A stretch of DNA of 64,000 bases from assembly GCA_021234155.1 (NCBI GenBank), contig JAJEKV010000036.1, forward strand, positions 4,594,209-4,658,208. Direction: 5' to 3'. Of the stretch, positions 1-12,060 are shown in pieces. A program made the translations under genes and the position numbers. Every line of letters begins with the position of its first letter. Positions within the stretch are counted from its first letter, which is position 1. Origin of the DNA: Isoetes taiwanensis (lineage: Eukaryota > Streptophyta > Lycopodiopsida > Isoetales > Isoetaceae). A model generated the notes under the pieces. The model was not told the origin of the DNA, made no database searches, and saw only the letters and a list, made by a program, of their open reading frames with translations.

Positions 1-937
1 GAGGCTGGACAGAAATTATGAAGAATTCAAGCAGCTTTTACTGCATTTAAATGGTTGCAGCTTACTCCTGTCATTGGCATGGTGTTTGGTCATCCTTTTG
101 CAGTTTGCAAGATGCCTGCCATAGCTATAATCTTGGTTTGGGGCGTATCTTTCTTCTTTTGCAGAGCAATCTACTCGTGGTCGGATTCAAAAGCTTAATT
201 CGGTTGCAATGTATATCTTTTCTAGGATCAAACAATAGATAATCTGTATTGTAGGTAGAAAATTTGTCCCAATTGTTATTGTAAGGCAGAGCAAGCTGAG
301 AAGCCTAAGTATGGCAAAGATGCATACCAAGACTGGATTTGCTGTATCTGCCATGTGTATCTGCATGTGAAACCACCATGGTTCTTGCCGTTATTTGGCG
401 TTGAATGCTGTACGGAGTGGTCTTTTTGCACCGTTGATCCCTGCAAGAAGTTTAAGGCAAGAACTTTAATGACGCATTCCATAAGGATCATATAAGTATC
501 CCACCTAGAATGCTTTTTAAAATAAAAAATTGTTACCTTAAGTTTACCAAGAAGTTTTGAAAAGAGATATATAAACAGATAGTATTTTTTACGTCATGCC
601 TCATTGGCAACATTCATGATGACATATGACGGACCCCCATAGATTTAAACACAAGATCTCTTAATTGCTAACCCAATAGAATGCCCAAGAGGGGCATCAT
701 ATCATGTAGCTTTCCTTTAAGTAACTTGGCATTACAAGCCTTTTAATATTCTCATTATGGAAGGACGCAAATATTGACAAAGGCAATGTTGATAACATGC
801 ACGTATTTATTTAATAATCAAGAATTCCATTTTACCTTGATGACGACTTAATAGAGTCCCTAAACCACTTGCAACCTTAATATAGTCCAAGTGCTTACTT
901 ATCATCCAATTGATTCTTTTTGTGATTTTGGATTATA
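1..937. other. Gene-poor stretch, no supported gene
   Basis: No gene can be supported. A short open frame on the plus strand (bases 2-124) enters from the left edge and ends at TAG. It could be the last few codons of an exon outside the window, but it carries no recognisable motif. The remainder is AT-rich with scattered stops in all frames. Confidence 0.4.
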
Positions 938-1084
938 TAATCGATGGCAGCTTCCGCCCCGTAGGGTCTCAAGGCCGCGCCGCCAGACGAGGCGGCACAC
1001 GGGCGGTGGAGCTGCGAGTGCCGCCAAGGCTGGCAGCGCCGCCGAGAGGCCCTACGAGGGCGGATTGCCCCCTGCCATCGATTA
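938..1084. repeat. 147-bp GC-rich imperfect palindrome (foldback/MITE-like)
   Basis: The outer arms TAATCGATGGCAG (938-950) and CTGCCATCGATTA (1072-1084) are perfect inverses. The inner sequence continues as an imperfect inverted repeat (CCGCC..GTAGGG..CTC against GAG..CCCTAC..GGCGG) through to a centre near 1011. The whole block is strongly GC-rich inside AT-rich flanks. It would fold into one long hairpin. A foldback transposon or MITE is the likeliest nature. The overlapping open frames on both strands are a by-product of the high GC. Confidence 0.75.
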
Positions 1085-4000
1085 CGGGACGTAATAAACT
1101 TAAGGTTCAGATTCAAACAAAGATATCTGCTGCAACTATGGCGGTCCCGTTTCTTGCGAGATTCAGCTCTCAGTTTGCCGTAACTTCTGGAAAAATGATA
1201 AGAAATCTGTACGAAAAGTAGAGGGAAATAGAGGATAGCAGAAGAAGCATGTTTTGCGCCGATATGATCTATGGAAGACAGATTATGTGGTCGAGTTATA
1301 GATTATATATTTATAGATCGTCAAAATAGAGCAGAAGAAGCATGTTTTGCACCGATATGATCTATGGAAACAGAGCCGAGTTGAGCATCCGAGCTAAGAC
1401 AAGGGACTCCGAACTGTGGAAACTCTGTCGAGCTATGGAAACTCCGCCGAGCTATGAAAACTCTGCCGAGAAGAGTGCTGCAGAGGAAACAAAGGATAGC
1501 GGCGCCGCTATGCGATAGCTGTGGAGACATTGTGTGTTATAATTTAAGCCAAAATTTACAATAATCTGAACCTTATGTTTATTACTTAAACTTATAACGA
1601 TTGGATGCCAATAAAAGACATGTCATTAAAACTTGAATGACATGGAATATATAATTTATAGCGAAATCACAAAGAAGCATCAGAGGAAGCAAACAGAGAA
1701 CACCGACATCCAAAGCCTGACTGCAATCCAACACCAGAATCTGAAGCGACAAGTTGAAGAAACTAGAATGTCTCCTCCGTCTCCCCTGCTAAGACAACCC
1801 AGAGACAGCTCCGGCAATAAGCAAATCCAGGATAAAACTTGAAACGATAATAGAAATAATACATGGAAATCCAGGAGAAAATTTGGAATAAAAGTTTGAA
1901 CCAGGAACACAAATGCAAGAAGTTGAAGAATCCAGAACAATCAAATAAGAAATCATCTGTAGGTGCAAAAACAGATGTGCAAAAACCTTCCCCATCCCTT
2001 AAAAAACAAATGGAAATCGTCCATTGCAAGCCTTATAGTCGGCAAAAAAATCTTATTTCATTGGCAAAAAGGGATTTGTTGCTTCTATCGATTTCCGGCA
2101 AAAAGGATATTGTTGTTTCTATTTATCGGCACATGCAAACTAGGCTTCCTAACATGGAAAATGCTAGCATTGCCACCTATAAGATGATCATAAATACGTG
2201 AAATTCAACATCACAAAGTCGTTACAAGAATGTTCACATTCACAAAAAAGATGATACCCCTCAGAAATGGATTCTCTAAGAAAACTTTGATAGTTTAAGA
2301 GGTCATTATATTGATCTCTATTCTATTCTATTCTATTCTAACCAGCATCGCATTCTCGCGCACTGACTTAGGGTTTCAAGTTCTTCGACATTCGATGATC
2401 TGTCACCACTGCTGCAAATTTTTTCGAGGTAGAGCATGGCCTGCAATAACCCATCTTTGTATTCGGCCACATCGGCCAGATTAGACTATGGAAAGGAAGT
2501 GAACAAGTGGCTGTCGGATTGCGCCATGGGATGAGCTACCCAGATAGCGATTTTAGAGCTTGCAAAGATGAAAAGGGGCCTCTACTGTAATTTTGATTGC
2601 ACTTTTTACCGCATTTCTTGCAGACGCATAGAGAAGACTATGGTGAACAATGCAATTTCCAGAGTGGAAGACCCTCCGATGATGGGCAACATTGGCTGCT
2701 CTGATATACTTTGCCTAATTCGTTTCGGTTGGCGGGAGGGTTTTTTGGCAGTGGTTAGGACTATGATTTCAGTATCGTATTGTATAAAAAATGGTATAAT
2801 TTGCCATGTGGGAGGAGCTTGAATGGTTATTGCTATTTTGAGTGCTTTGCAACTCCGCTTTTTCATGGATGTCTTTGCAAAGGCTGAATTGCAGATTGTG
2901 AGGAACGCCAACCAAATTTGGAAGGCACGAGCCAATTTTTGTCATGCCCTGTGATATGCGTCCAGAAGGCGCCGTCTGCGATGGGGGAGGCTAACGCGAG
3001 CCCTCGCTGCGGTTCGGGCATGAGATGGCGGTCACGGTAACTGGCGATCTGCATTGGCCTCTGATAGCATTTGGGAGGCAAAGTTCTAGTTCTTTCTTCG
3101 GCGGGGTGTCAAGCGATCCCAGCGAGCTTCGAGGGAGGTCTTCTGGTCATGGCATCTCCATCTTCATTTCGAATTTTTTCCCGAAGGTTTGTTGCAAGAA
3201 TCGGCAGGTGGGGGTTTGTTTTTTTCCATGAAGATCTCGTGGCCCACGGCACAGGGTTTTCTTTCTTTGTTCTTTGTTTCTTTGGCACAGGGCAGTGACG
3301 GAGAAAGGCAAGAGATCCGGAGAAGCAAAAGACGCATAGTTAGGCCTAAGCTGAGCACGGTTGATGCCAAGCTTTGCCCCGCAGTGCAGGCTTCATGCTG
3401 ACCATTGGCTTTTTTATTTTGCTTTTTCCTTGTGCTTCAACCATGTGTTCGATCGACACCATAGGAAGTGGTTTTTTATTTTTGGGTAAAAATCTTAATG
3501 GCCATTGATCTGGCACAATACCAGGAATATCCCACAGATCAATGGCTCTGAATAAAACTTGGAATAAAACCCATAAAGATGGTGGTACGTTTATTTTCTC
3601 TTCTTTTGTTTTTTTGTTTAAAATATACCAAAATTTCTTGCTAGTATTTTCTAGAACTGATAAAAAGTCATTTGAAATAGGTATTGCCAGTTGCTATTTC
3701 TCATGCTGATAGTAGTGCTTTGGACTATTTATGTGTATGATCCACATTAGACTTAAGCAACTACTGTGGGATTGAACTAGCTTGGCTAGAGTTAAAATAA
3801 GATAGGTATTTTACTGCTTATTTTTTAATATAATCTCCTCTGCAAGGTCTTTAAGCTATTAGTTTCACATTTTTGTTCGCATATTTTCATAAGTCTAGGT
3901 GCATGATAGCTTTTTGGAGGTGTTAATAGATCCAAGCAGAGAAAGTCAAGGTATTTTTCTATCTCTCTGTTTAGTTACATTTTTTGTTGAATGCTTGCTT

Positions 4001-4401
4001 CTTCTGACATCTCTAAACAATTGTCTAGCCCAAAAGAAAAATACGAACTAATGCATTGTAAACCTCCAATTGACCTTGGGCATTCTTGAGTAGTGTAAGG
4101 CTTACATTTGCATTCAAATAATCTGGTTATTTGAATAGTATACATACATAACCCTTACATTCCTTATTCTTAGAAAGCTTTTAAAGTTTTGGACAATTTA
4201 GATAGAATGTAGAAATTCCTTCTCTTTCCTGTTATGTATGATATTGGTTTATTGTATGGGGGTCTTTTTTTATTGGTGGTGTACAATTCAACAGTGTACG
4301 ACATAGGGTGATTAACGGGTGCTGACGTACTTTCATCGTGACATCCTGTCACCCGTCACTTTTTTTTTTCCATCCCCCGCCAGTTTTTCCCAACCTCCGG
4401 A
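1085..4401. other. Non-coding, short local repeats
   Basis: No gene is supported. A near-identical direct repeat of about 38 bp (GCAGAAGAAGCATGTTTTGC core) occurs at 1239-1276 and 1331-1369. A degenerate unit of about 21 bp (GAGCTATGGAAACTC-like) repeats at 1415-1471. A (TTCTA)n run of about 5 units lies at 2318-2340. The open frames at 2.57-3.3 kb overlap one another on both strands and show no domain. Confidence 0.4.
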
Positions 4402-4740
4402 ATGCTTGATCTTGGATTGATTTTGGAGGGTCGGCCAATTTGTTGTCCAAGTCAGCGATCCCTGGTATCTGGTGGTGCTTGGAATTTGGAATTGGCGGGC
4501 AAATTTCCCAAAGCTTCATTTGTTTGGGAGAATGCAGCTGCTGCTTTTCTTTGCAGATGTTTTCCAATGCAGGCAAATTGGGAAGGCGCATTCCTTTTGG
4601 CCATTTCTAAGAATGGAACAAGATTCGATCCTAAGAATTTACTGTCCAGTTTGCTATATACATTCTCCGAATATGCACGAAAAGAAGCAGCAAAAGACAT
4701 AGTATGCTTAGCCCAGAAGCTTTCAAGGGAGTTTTTGTGA
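4402..4740 (+). CDS. Hypothetical 112-residue ORF, unrecognised
   Basis: This ATG-initiated frame has 112 codons and is not explained by another feature. The C-terminal half is amphipathic and mixed-charge; the N-terminal half has several Cys and Trp. I do not recognise a family. A frame of this length can occur by chance in this composition, and no promoter, splice site or partner exon was identified. It may be a gene-fragment relic or not coding at all. Confidence 0.15.
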   Translation: MLDLGLILEGRPICCPSQRSLVSGGAWNLELAGKFPKASFVWENAAAAFLCRCFPMQANWEGAFLLAISKNGTRFDPKNLLSSLLYTFSEYARKEAAKDIVCLAQKLSREFL

Positions 4741-5224
4741 TTCTGGCCTAAGAAGGTCAGACATAGCCCATTTTGTTGACACCGCCAGAGTATCTGTCCC
4801 TACCGTCAGTCAGCACACATTTCTTCCTTCATTTTACTGCCCATGACCATGTCAAATGCACTGATTTTTTTTCTCTGTAAATGAAGAATGGAGGCTAATG
4901 AAGAATGGGTGCTTCCATACAGTGTACAGTGCTACAAATTCAGAATCGCCAGCCTTAGGGACAATGAAAGCCTGCCTTCTACACCCAAGCTTCTACACCC
5001 AAGCTTGATTGGAGCACAAAAACGCCCAGGGGACCCTGGGGCTCTGCCATAGCAAGAGCACGGACAACATACCTCATCTTTGCCCTAAAATTCTCACTCT
5101 TAAAATTTTGTGTTCACGTGTCGCCTCTAAAATCGTTCTCAGCACAGAAAAAATACCCTCAAAAAAATATTCTACATCAAACAAAAAAAGAGACTGCATT
5201 ATATATGTTGGGAAAACCAAAATT

Positions 5225-6205
5225 GCTCTACATCTTCTCTACGTCAGTCCCCTATCATATTTTGCTGCAGGAAACTGGATTCTAGCCGCTTCAGTGGGCA
5301 GCCCTTGATAGACACATCGTCTATTTTCATAAAGTGGTTAATATGGGTGATTCTCTTCCCTCGCACTGGCTTACGCCAGGCAATGGCCCGCAAATTTCTC
5401 GGGGCCTATTGGAGGGGTAAGAGAGATCAGGTGGTTCGTCCGATGGAACGGCAGAGCACATATGCGCGCATTTGGACACGAGGCCGATCGTGGCGGCTTC
5501 AAGGGAGTACCCGGACGCTTGCTTCCTTGACAAGCTCGGGATCCCTAAGGCTAGAGCAGGTCAAAACGCTCCATTACAAGCGAGTACAAAGACCCCGCTG
5601 TTGCCCGGGGCCCGCAGCTCTACCGCTCCAAATTGCCTCGAAAAAGCGCCAAACTCATTGCCTCCATTCGCATGTGCCCACCATCTTTGCATCGAGGTGA
5701 TCGGTGTGGATTGGGGGAGCCCCGCCAGACAAAGTCGCTCACAATGCCACAAACGGATGCCATTGAGGATGAGTCTCACACTTTCCGTGAGTTGCCCAAA
5801 GATTCAGTCAGATCCGGTCAGATCACGTTCCCTTAGTAATCAATCCTAACTTGCCCCTACATTTGCCGATGAACACACCATCAAGACGTGCTCTCGGGGT
5901 CGTACATATAGGAGGTCTTCGGATCCGCGAGCCCACCTTTGCCCCCACACCGCCGCCGCCACGATCGGGCACTACTGCACTGTACATCGGTGTACATATT
6001 TGTGTGTTTTTGCATTTCGTATATTGGAACAGTTTGTACAGTAGCCGGTGATTGCGCCACGGTTTTCCCTCGAAACCCTTCGCCGAGGGGGGGTTTTTAA
6101 TCCGAAAGTAGTAATCACGCTTGTTTGCGCTTTTGTATTGGGTCCCATAGACCGATTGGTCTCCGTGGACGATAAAAATACCTTCCTTCCTTCCTTCCTT
6201 CTACC
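5225..6205 (+). mobile_element. LINE retrotransposon, 5'-truncated 3' end (copy A)
   Basis: This segment is homologous to the last 0.85 kb of the larger LINE ending near 12,060. Shared landmarks are the CTTGATAGACACA stretch (about 5305 versus 11,226), the GAGGATGAGTCTCAC region matching GAGGATGAAAGCCATGC, and the same 3' UTR with a CCGATTGG(T/C)CTCCG block ending in GACGATAAAA and a (CCTT)n tail (6181-6200). The decoded fragment is the C-terminal part of the reverse-transcriptase polyprotein, ending near an EDESH-type zinc-finger relic. It is broken by stops and frameshifts. Typical 5' truncation by incomplete target-primed reverse transcription explains the missing front. Confidence 0.75.
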
Positions 6206-6949
6206 ACATCTGATACTATAGCGAACCCAACATGGCCCAGCTTCTTCCCAATATATAGCAGATACTATAGGAGCAGCTCATGATTCTTTTCGCCCATTAG
6301 CAGATAAACTTACAATCCATAATTTGTTAATTCTTTTCAATCCTTAAGGTGTTTTGGTATGGCAAAGACAATCTTAGACACTATGATTTGATTAGGTATC
6401 AACATGCATCATAATGTCTAGATTACATATATGCATACCGTACCATGAATGTGTGTGAAGTTCAAAATGCCATTGTCAAAGAAAACCTCCGATAGAAAGC
6501 AAGACATGCAATTGAAAGTAGATATATGAGCAGGAAATAATGCGCATAGGGAACAGTTTATAGAATATGTCAAACCCACTTTGAAGTAAAAATTGTGATA
6601 GCTAAACAATACTACGAGAATGATTTTCTTACAGAGGATCTAACAACTGCCCCACAAATAATGTGGGAAGGAGTACCCTATGGTAACCATTGATGCACGT
6701 AAGTTTGGAAAGATCTATATAGATTATCTAAGTTATTCTTCCGTTGCATAGAGCCCCCTTGATTTGCCCCTTTTTGGCTTTCTCTCTCTAGGGTTTACAG
6801 TCTCTCTCTAGCCCCAAAACCCCCAAACCCCTAAAAGGTGCTCTGACCTACGTTTTTGGTCCCCAAATTGGATTCTTAGCGCAATTTTATATGCCAGAGA
6901 CCCCACGCCTTTTGGAAGTCACAAGACGTAATAATGTTGAGCTAGGCTC
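6206..6949. other. Non-coding spacer between LINE copies
   Basis: AT-rich sequence without a supported gene. Short (TCTC) and CCCAAACCCC-like low-complexity tracts lie at 6780-6835, before composition rises sharply into the GC-rich LINE. Confidence 0.4.
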
Positions 6950-7099
6950 CAACATTTGCCCGGACATTGCCATAGCCCAACCAAACTGCCTCTTGGGTCT
7001 TGCCTAGCCCGCGGGCCCGCCACAAGCACGGCTCGGGCCTAGCCCCCGCGGACTGACAAGCCCCTGCCATAGCCTACCTAAACCTTGCTTGACGTGCCA

Positions 7100-8690
7100 T
7101 ACCCCAAGTCATGGCCACGAGAGCAGCCTGTGGGACTCACCCCCAGCGGGTGAGCTTCTACGCTGCACTACGACACCCCACCTCGGACAAACCCGGGCTG
7201 ACACACCGCCGACCTCCCGCAGCCAAGCCCGCTGGGAAAACCAAGAAGGGCCACCATGAAGCGGCCCCGTGCACGCGAATGGGCAAGGGAGAGACATCCT
7301 CCATGAAGAAGGAGGCCCGCCAAGGCCCACACTGGCCGGGCCGGTTAAGTTGGTCGCCGAAGCCCCACAGGCCCCTCTCGCTGGCGTAACCTTGGGCCGC
7401 CATCCAAGCCGGGTTGAGGTTAATAGTGCCCGCATTAAGCGGGCCCGAGAGACGGAGATGGAGTCTAAACATCCCACGGTTGGCTGCATGCTTGGTGATA
7501 GCGTAAAACAACGTGATCACCGAAGTTGAGACCCCAACACACCGGTGGACGACAAAGATCCGCTTTGGTGCACTCGAGAGACAAGAAGACCGCGTGCTCG
7601 CAGACATGCAGTTCACGCGGATACCGGACGCCGCGAGACAGATTGTGGACCGCAGCTACGGTGACACTTGTAATCACGCCTCAGCCCGCGATCGAGGTCG
7701 ATGAGGCCAATGCCATGGCACCGCGCCAGCATGTGCCACACCCGCTTGGAAGTTGAGGAGGCTACCGCCAAGAAGACGAGTGGGGTTGCAGTCAGCCTTT
7801 GAAGTTAACCGCCAAGCATCGCCTCTTCTTCGAGAAGGATTTGGCACGGGACCGGAAATGCAGAGCTCGACCGCCATTGCCCAAGAAGGCAAGGGCCTCG
7901 TGCAAAGGCGATGAACAATGCGGCACCGCATGCGGAGATGGCAAGACAGACCAAGCTTTGAAGAGGCGAGCTCCGCTTCGCCGAACGAAGCCGCAAAGAC
8001 ATGACACACACCATACCGCAAGCCCAACAACCCGCAAGACGCCAATCGGGTCACCGGATCAACCAACGGAAACAACCGCGCATAAGCGCCTCGCCGCACC
8101 ATCATCACGCATGCCGCCACTAGGCTAAAGTGGGCCAGTGCCCTCACCGACGCCGCTGGCCTGCGGAGCGCAGGCGGCGAGCCACAACCCGGTAGTTCGG
8201 GGCTGCGCGGAAGAGCTGGGAGAATCCCACCGGAAGATACACACCGCAGATCCTTTACGCATGACATTTCCGTCCAGACCACGCTCGAGATTACGCGGCC
8301 AGCCGACATGGGGTCCAGCGCCCAGCCACACGGCAGAAGTCGTGTAGTGTTCACGGTTGCGGATGCACAAGTTCGAGAGGCCATATCTTGCGACGGGCAA
8401 AGCTTGAAGGGCACATCTCCAGTATGTGAGCCGGGATCTTACTCCAATGCAATAGGAGGCATGCAGGTGGGAGTTCGCCAAGGTCAGGGACGCCCGCCGT
8501 CGACCAAATGCTGCAGCTGCACCTGCTCAGCCAAATGCTACCCCTGCTGCCTCCGCTCCTGATCCTCCGCAATCTGCCCCTACAACTCGGTCTGCTCCCG
8601 CTGCCCAAATGTTGCCCCCTTTACCTTCTCTACGCTTGTCCGGTCCGCCCCTAACTCGGCTGCTCCATTTGCCGGGTCCACCCGTGACAC
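7100..8690 (+). pseudogene. LINE ORF1-like region, degenerate
   Basis: Translated pieces lie upstream of the endonuclease in the position of a LINE ORF1. The clearest is around 8360-8480, where a YVSRDLTPMQ segment is followed by EACRWEFAKVRDARRR, then a Pro/Ala-rich linker up to the endonuclease. Basic, Arg/Lys-rich stretches precede it (about 7800-8100). I could not identify a zinc knuckle. Reading requires several frame changes. Assignment rests on position and composition more than on a named domain. Confidence 0.4.
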
Positions 8691-8725
8691 ACACTACATA
8701 AGCATCTCCGATCGCTCAATAGGAA

Positions 8726-9570
8726 TTGTGCCTCCGGGTGGTGGTCTGGAACTGTCGGGGTTTCCCGTGGCAGAAGGGCATGGACCTCATCTTCCTCATG
8801 GAGACATGGGAACACCCAGGCCACAGGCTGCCCGATCTGCCAAGGTACCAGCATTTTTCAGTGTTCAATGGTTGTACAGGGAGACGTGGACACGGTGGGG
8901 TTGCCTGCTACTACCGGGTAGCCTTGGCACATTTGGTTTCCCTCCAGAAGACCGACAGACATAACCGCTACTTGTGGGTCCGAGTGCACCACCCTGGCGG
9001 AGATCCTCTCTTCCTAGCTGCTTGCTACTTTCCCCATGCAGAGAGTCCCTTCTATCACAGCCACCCGGAGGTGGACAGGATGGACCCGTATATCGATCTA
9101 TATGATGACATACAGCAGCACAAGCGGATGGGCAAAGTCATGCTCCTTGGAGACTTCAATGCGGCGGACGGTGTGTGGAACAGCCATGCGGCCGGACGCC
9201 TTCGCTGAGGATGATGTCTTTGCGATTGCGTCCCCCGTAGAGGCAACTTGCCCACGCGACTCGGATGATTGCGTCACCCGGCGTGGCAGACAATTGCTCC
9301 TGATGTGCGGTATCTTTGACCTGCTCATATGCAATGGCCTACCACAATGGCCCTCTTCCCACGGGTACACTTGCAGACAGGACAATCACGGCGGCGGAAC
9401 TAGTGTCGTGGATTATGTCATAGTGGCATACAGATGTACACCTTGTCGACCATTTTCATGCTCAAGACGGACAAATGGACGAGGAGGACTTCGAGATCAC
9501 CTCCCACTCTATGTGAAGTCGGGCTGGAAGCCGGCCGCCACGCCCTCAAAGCGGCACCTTGTCGACTTCG
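8726..9570 (+). pseudogene. LINE endonuclease domain (exonuclease-endonuclease-phosphatase fold)
   Basis: The frame at 8726-9208 opens with a VVVWNCRGFP box (the N-terminal Asn motif), then DLIFLMETWEH (the catalytic Glu motif), GGVACYYR, YLWVRV, and GKVMLLGDFNA (the Asp-Phe-Asn motif). After a frameshift at about 9210, the next frame carries LLLMCGIFDLLICNGLP and SVVDYVIV. That is the usual order of the apurinic-type endonuclease of LINEs, which nicks target DNA to prime reverse transcription. The N-terminal residue is not a convincing start; the protein would be part of ORF2. The frameshift disables this copy. Confidence 0.8.
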
Positions 9571-11740
9571 GTTGCACTTGGATTATGAGCAGCGGACTCG
9601 CTAGTAAGCTTCAAGGGCTCACACGCTGAGCAAGGAATCCACACTATTTGAGAGCAAAGAACGCATACCGCTTTGGGGAGACCTCCCCCATGCCGCATAT
9701 CGAGGCCGCAACCTTTCGCGAACAGATGGTTTGATGTCGAGTGTAAGGAACGCAAACGCACCACTGCCTCATCGTGGATCGACACGCCGCTGCCTCAGGC
9801 CACCAGCCATTACCGCCTTCCTCAAGGAAACAAAGACAAGGCACTGGCAAGGCACCAAGGCTAAATGTTCTACTTACTAGAAATTTCCACCAGAACTTTC
9901 TCGCTAAGGTACTTCAGAGGCCAAAGACACCTATGGGGAACATCACTGGCGGTGTAATGGGAGCAAAGACTGCAATGCCTTTTATGATCCCCCGAACACG
10001 GACAGATGTGCCCTCAAGAATATGGCTCAATCACCGGGTGATCACGTAAAGAAGATGTCAAGAGGGGTGCAACGCCGGGCTAATGGGAAGGCAACAGACT
10101 TAGACGGCCTCCACGCCGAGTTGCTCAAGTGGGCGTGACAGCCCATGGTGCCCGCCTTTGCCGCACCGCTCAACAGGGCGCCGCAAGAGGGTTTTCCCTG
10201 GGCCATGGACCACGCGTGGTTGTTCGACTACAAGGCAGGGACCCAATAATCGTCCAACCAATTACCAACCATCATGGTCACCGGTTTGCCAAGCTATGTG
10301 CGGCATTCTCAACAACAGGTAAACCGTGATGGACAGAGGCGCCGGATCCCCGGGGCACTTACCCCGTGCGGGGCTTCGACCTACATTCGACCATTGATCA
10401 CATCTTCACACCGGGGTGGCCCCGTCGAGGGACACGCGGGGAATCGTCGGGAGGACCTGCTTCTTGCTTTTGTGGACTTTGCAAAAGCTTTTTACACGCA
10501 TCTACCGGGAAAAGTTGTGGGCTTAGATTACACCATCCGAGCTCCTATGGATGCAGAACGCAGCGGATTGTCTGATAGACACAGAGCCGCACAAGCCGCA
10601 TGCAACCGAAGGACTGAAATTTGCCGCAAAGATTGGAGTTAGGCAAGGTTGTCCTCTCTCACCCACACTCTTTGGACTTTATATTGACCCGGTTGGAAGC
10701 CCGCTTGCCGCCAATGGGGACTAAGATACGCTCTTGCACCGTGTCATCCTAAGCAGCTCATCTATGCGGATGATGTGGACCTCTTGGCCCATACACCGTG
10801 AGGGCATGCAGCACACTTAGATGCCCCCGGACACATTCTCGGGCGATGGACATGCGTGTCAACCCGCCAAGACTAAGGTGGTCCTCATATCCTCCTCACA
10901 TCATCCAAAGACATCCGGACGCTCACTTATCGTGGGCGGATGGTAGAGGTCACACCCGCCTACAAGTACACGGGGTGGAATTTCCGTGCTCAACGTATTG
11001 GGATGCATCCATTCGCCTTCGGTGTGACCGCAGTTGGAAGGCGATGTAGGGTGGAGCCGCTTCTTGTATGGGATGAGGTGTGGGGCCGGTGGTGTCTTTG
11101 GCGACTTGGAACTACTTCTACGGCAGTCCGTAAGGCATTTTTTGACGGGCACTTGGGGTCAAGCCCCCGAGTTCCATATCGATCTTGTTGTAGGAGGCGA
11201 GGATTCATGCCCCCGCGGCATGCGCCCTCGATAGACACATTGTTTATTTCGGAAGGTGGCGGCATATACACGGCCCTCGGCTCCGCGACTTGGCTTACGC
11301 TGTGGCGATGAGCCCGCAATGACTCGAGGCTTGTTGGAAGGACAAGAAAGCCCGCTATCGGGCGCTGGCTGGAACATAGACGCAAGATAGGTGCGCCCAG
11401 TGCACAATACGGGCCGTAGGGATAGGCCGAGGGGGTACTTGGACTCTTGTTTCTGAGGGAAGCTCGGGACCACCATGCTCTGGAACAAGTAAAGATGGCA
11501 TACTACAAACAAAGACATAAACCCCACCGTTCGAGGCCCACTGACTCTACTGCGCTCTCGGTTGCCCATGAAGAAGCCGCGGGATCATCGCGCCCATTCG
11601 AACAAGGGCCCACCATCTTCGGCAGGAGGGTCTGTTGGGTTGGAGAGCCGCACGGGGACAAGCTTTGTCGGTGTTGCCCGGCCGGGGTTATTGAGGATGA
11701 AAGCCATGCCTTCGAGTTGTCCGGCCTATAGTCGATTCGG
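9571..11740 (+). pseudogene. LINE reverse transcriptase and C-terminal region, frameshifted
   Basis: Reading across frames shows a WFDVECKERKR pre-RT motif (about 9735), LLLAFVDFAKAFY (about 10,455; palm motif A), VRQGCPLSPTLFGLYID (about 10,637-10,690), LIYADDVDLLAH (about 10,756-10,795; catalytic YADD box), VEVTPAYKYTGW (about 10,940; YKYLG equivalent), and a terminal region with GDKLCRCC and EDESHAFE (about 11,650-11,720). These define a LINE ORF2. Multiple frameshifts and stops separate the motifs, so no active enzyme is encoded. The terminal Cys/His region is shared with copy A. Confidence 0.75.
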
Positions 11741-12060
11741 GCTCGCTCTCGTTCTCTTGATGCGGTTCCGTGCGCCAGGCACACGAGCTACTCAGTACAT
11801 CGTTAGTTCGATCCCTTGGCTCCTACCTCCAAGAGGTTTTGGATCTACGGACTCATCTCTGCCCCCGGGCGCCTACCTGAGGTGCCGGGAATTCATGTGT
11901 ATATATATATTTGTATTTTGCCGCAGGTTTTGTTGTTTGCGATGGTTTTCCCTCGTAAGGAGGGGGTTAATCCGGGTAGCAACGGGCTTCTTTGTGCACT
12001 GTAATTTGGGTCCTATGGGCCGATTGGCCTCCGCGGACGATAAAAGAACCTTCCTTCCTA

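Larger units (their letters stand above)
6950..12060 (+). mobile_element. Long degenerate LINE (copy B), near full-length
   Basis: This GC-rich island contains, in order on the plus strand, the relics of a non-LTR retrotransposon: an ORF1-like region, an apurinic-type endonuclease, a reverse transcriptase with the YADD box, a C-terminal region with an EDESHAFE motif, and a 3' UTR ending GACGATAAAAGAACCTTCC at about 12,055. The tail shares the CCGATTGG block and CCTT-type microsatellite end with copy A at 6.2 kb, which proves they are one family. Every coding segment is interrupted by frameshifts and stops, so the copy is dead. The 5' boundary is set only by composition. Long minus-strand frames over 7.1-8.5 kb are antisense shadows of the GC-rich sequence. 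Confidence 0.8.

Noticed and set aside
7674-8414. 246-codon open frame on the minus strand
   Set aside because: It lies antisense to the GC-rich ORF1-like part of LINE copy B, overlaps several other long frames, and has no domain. It is a composition effect.
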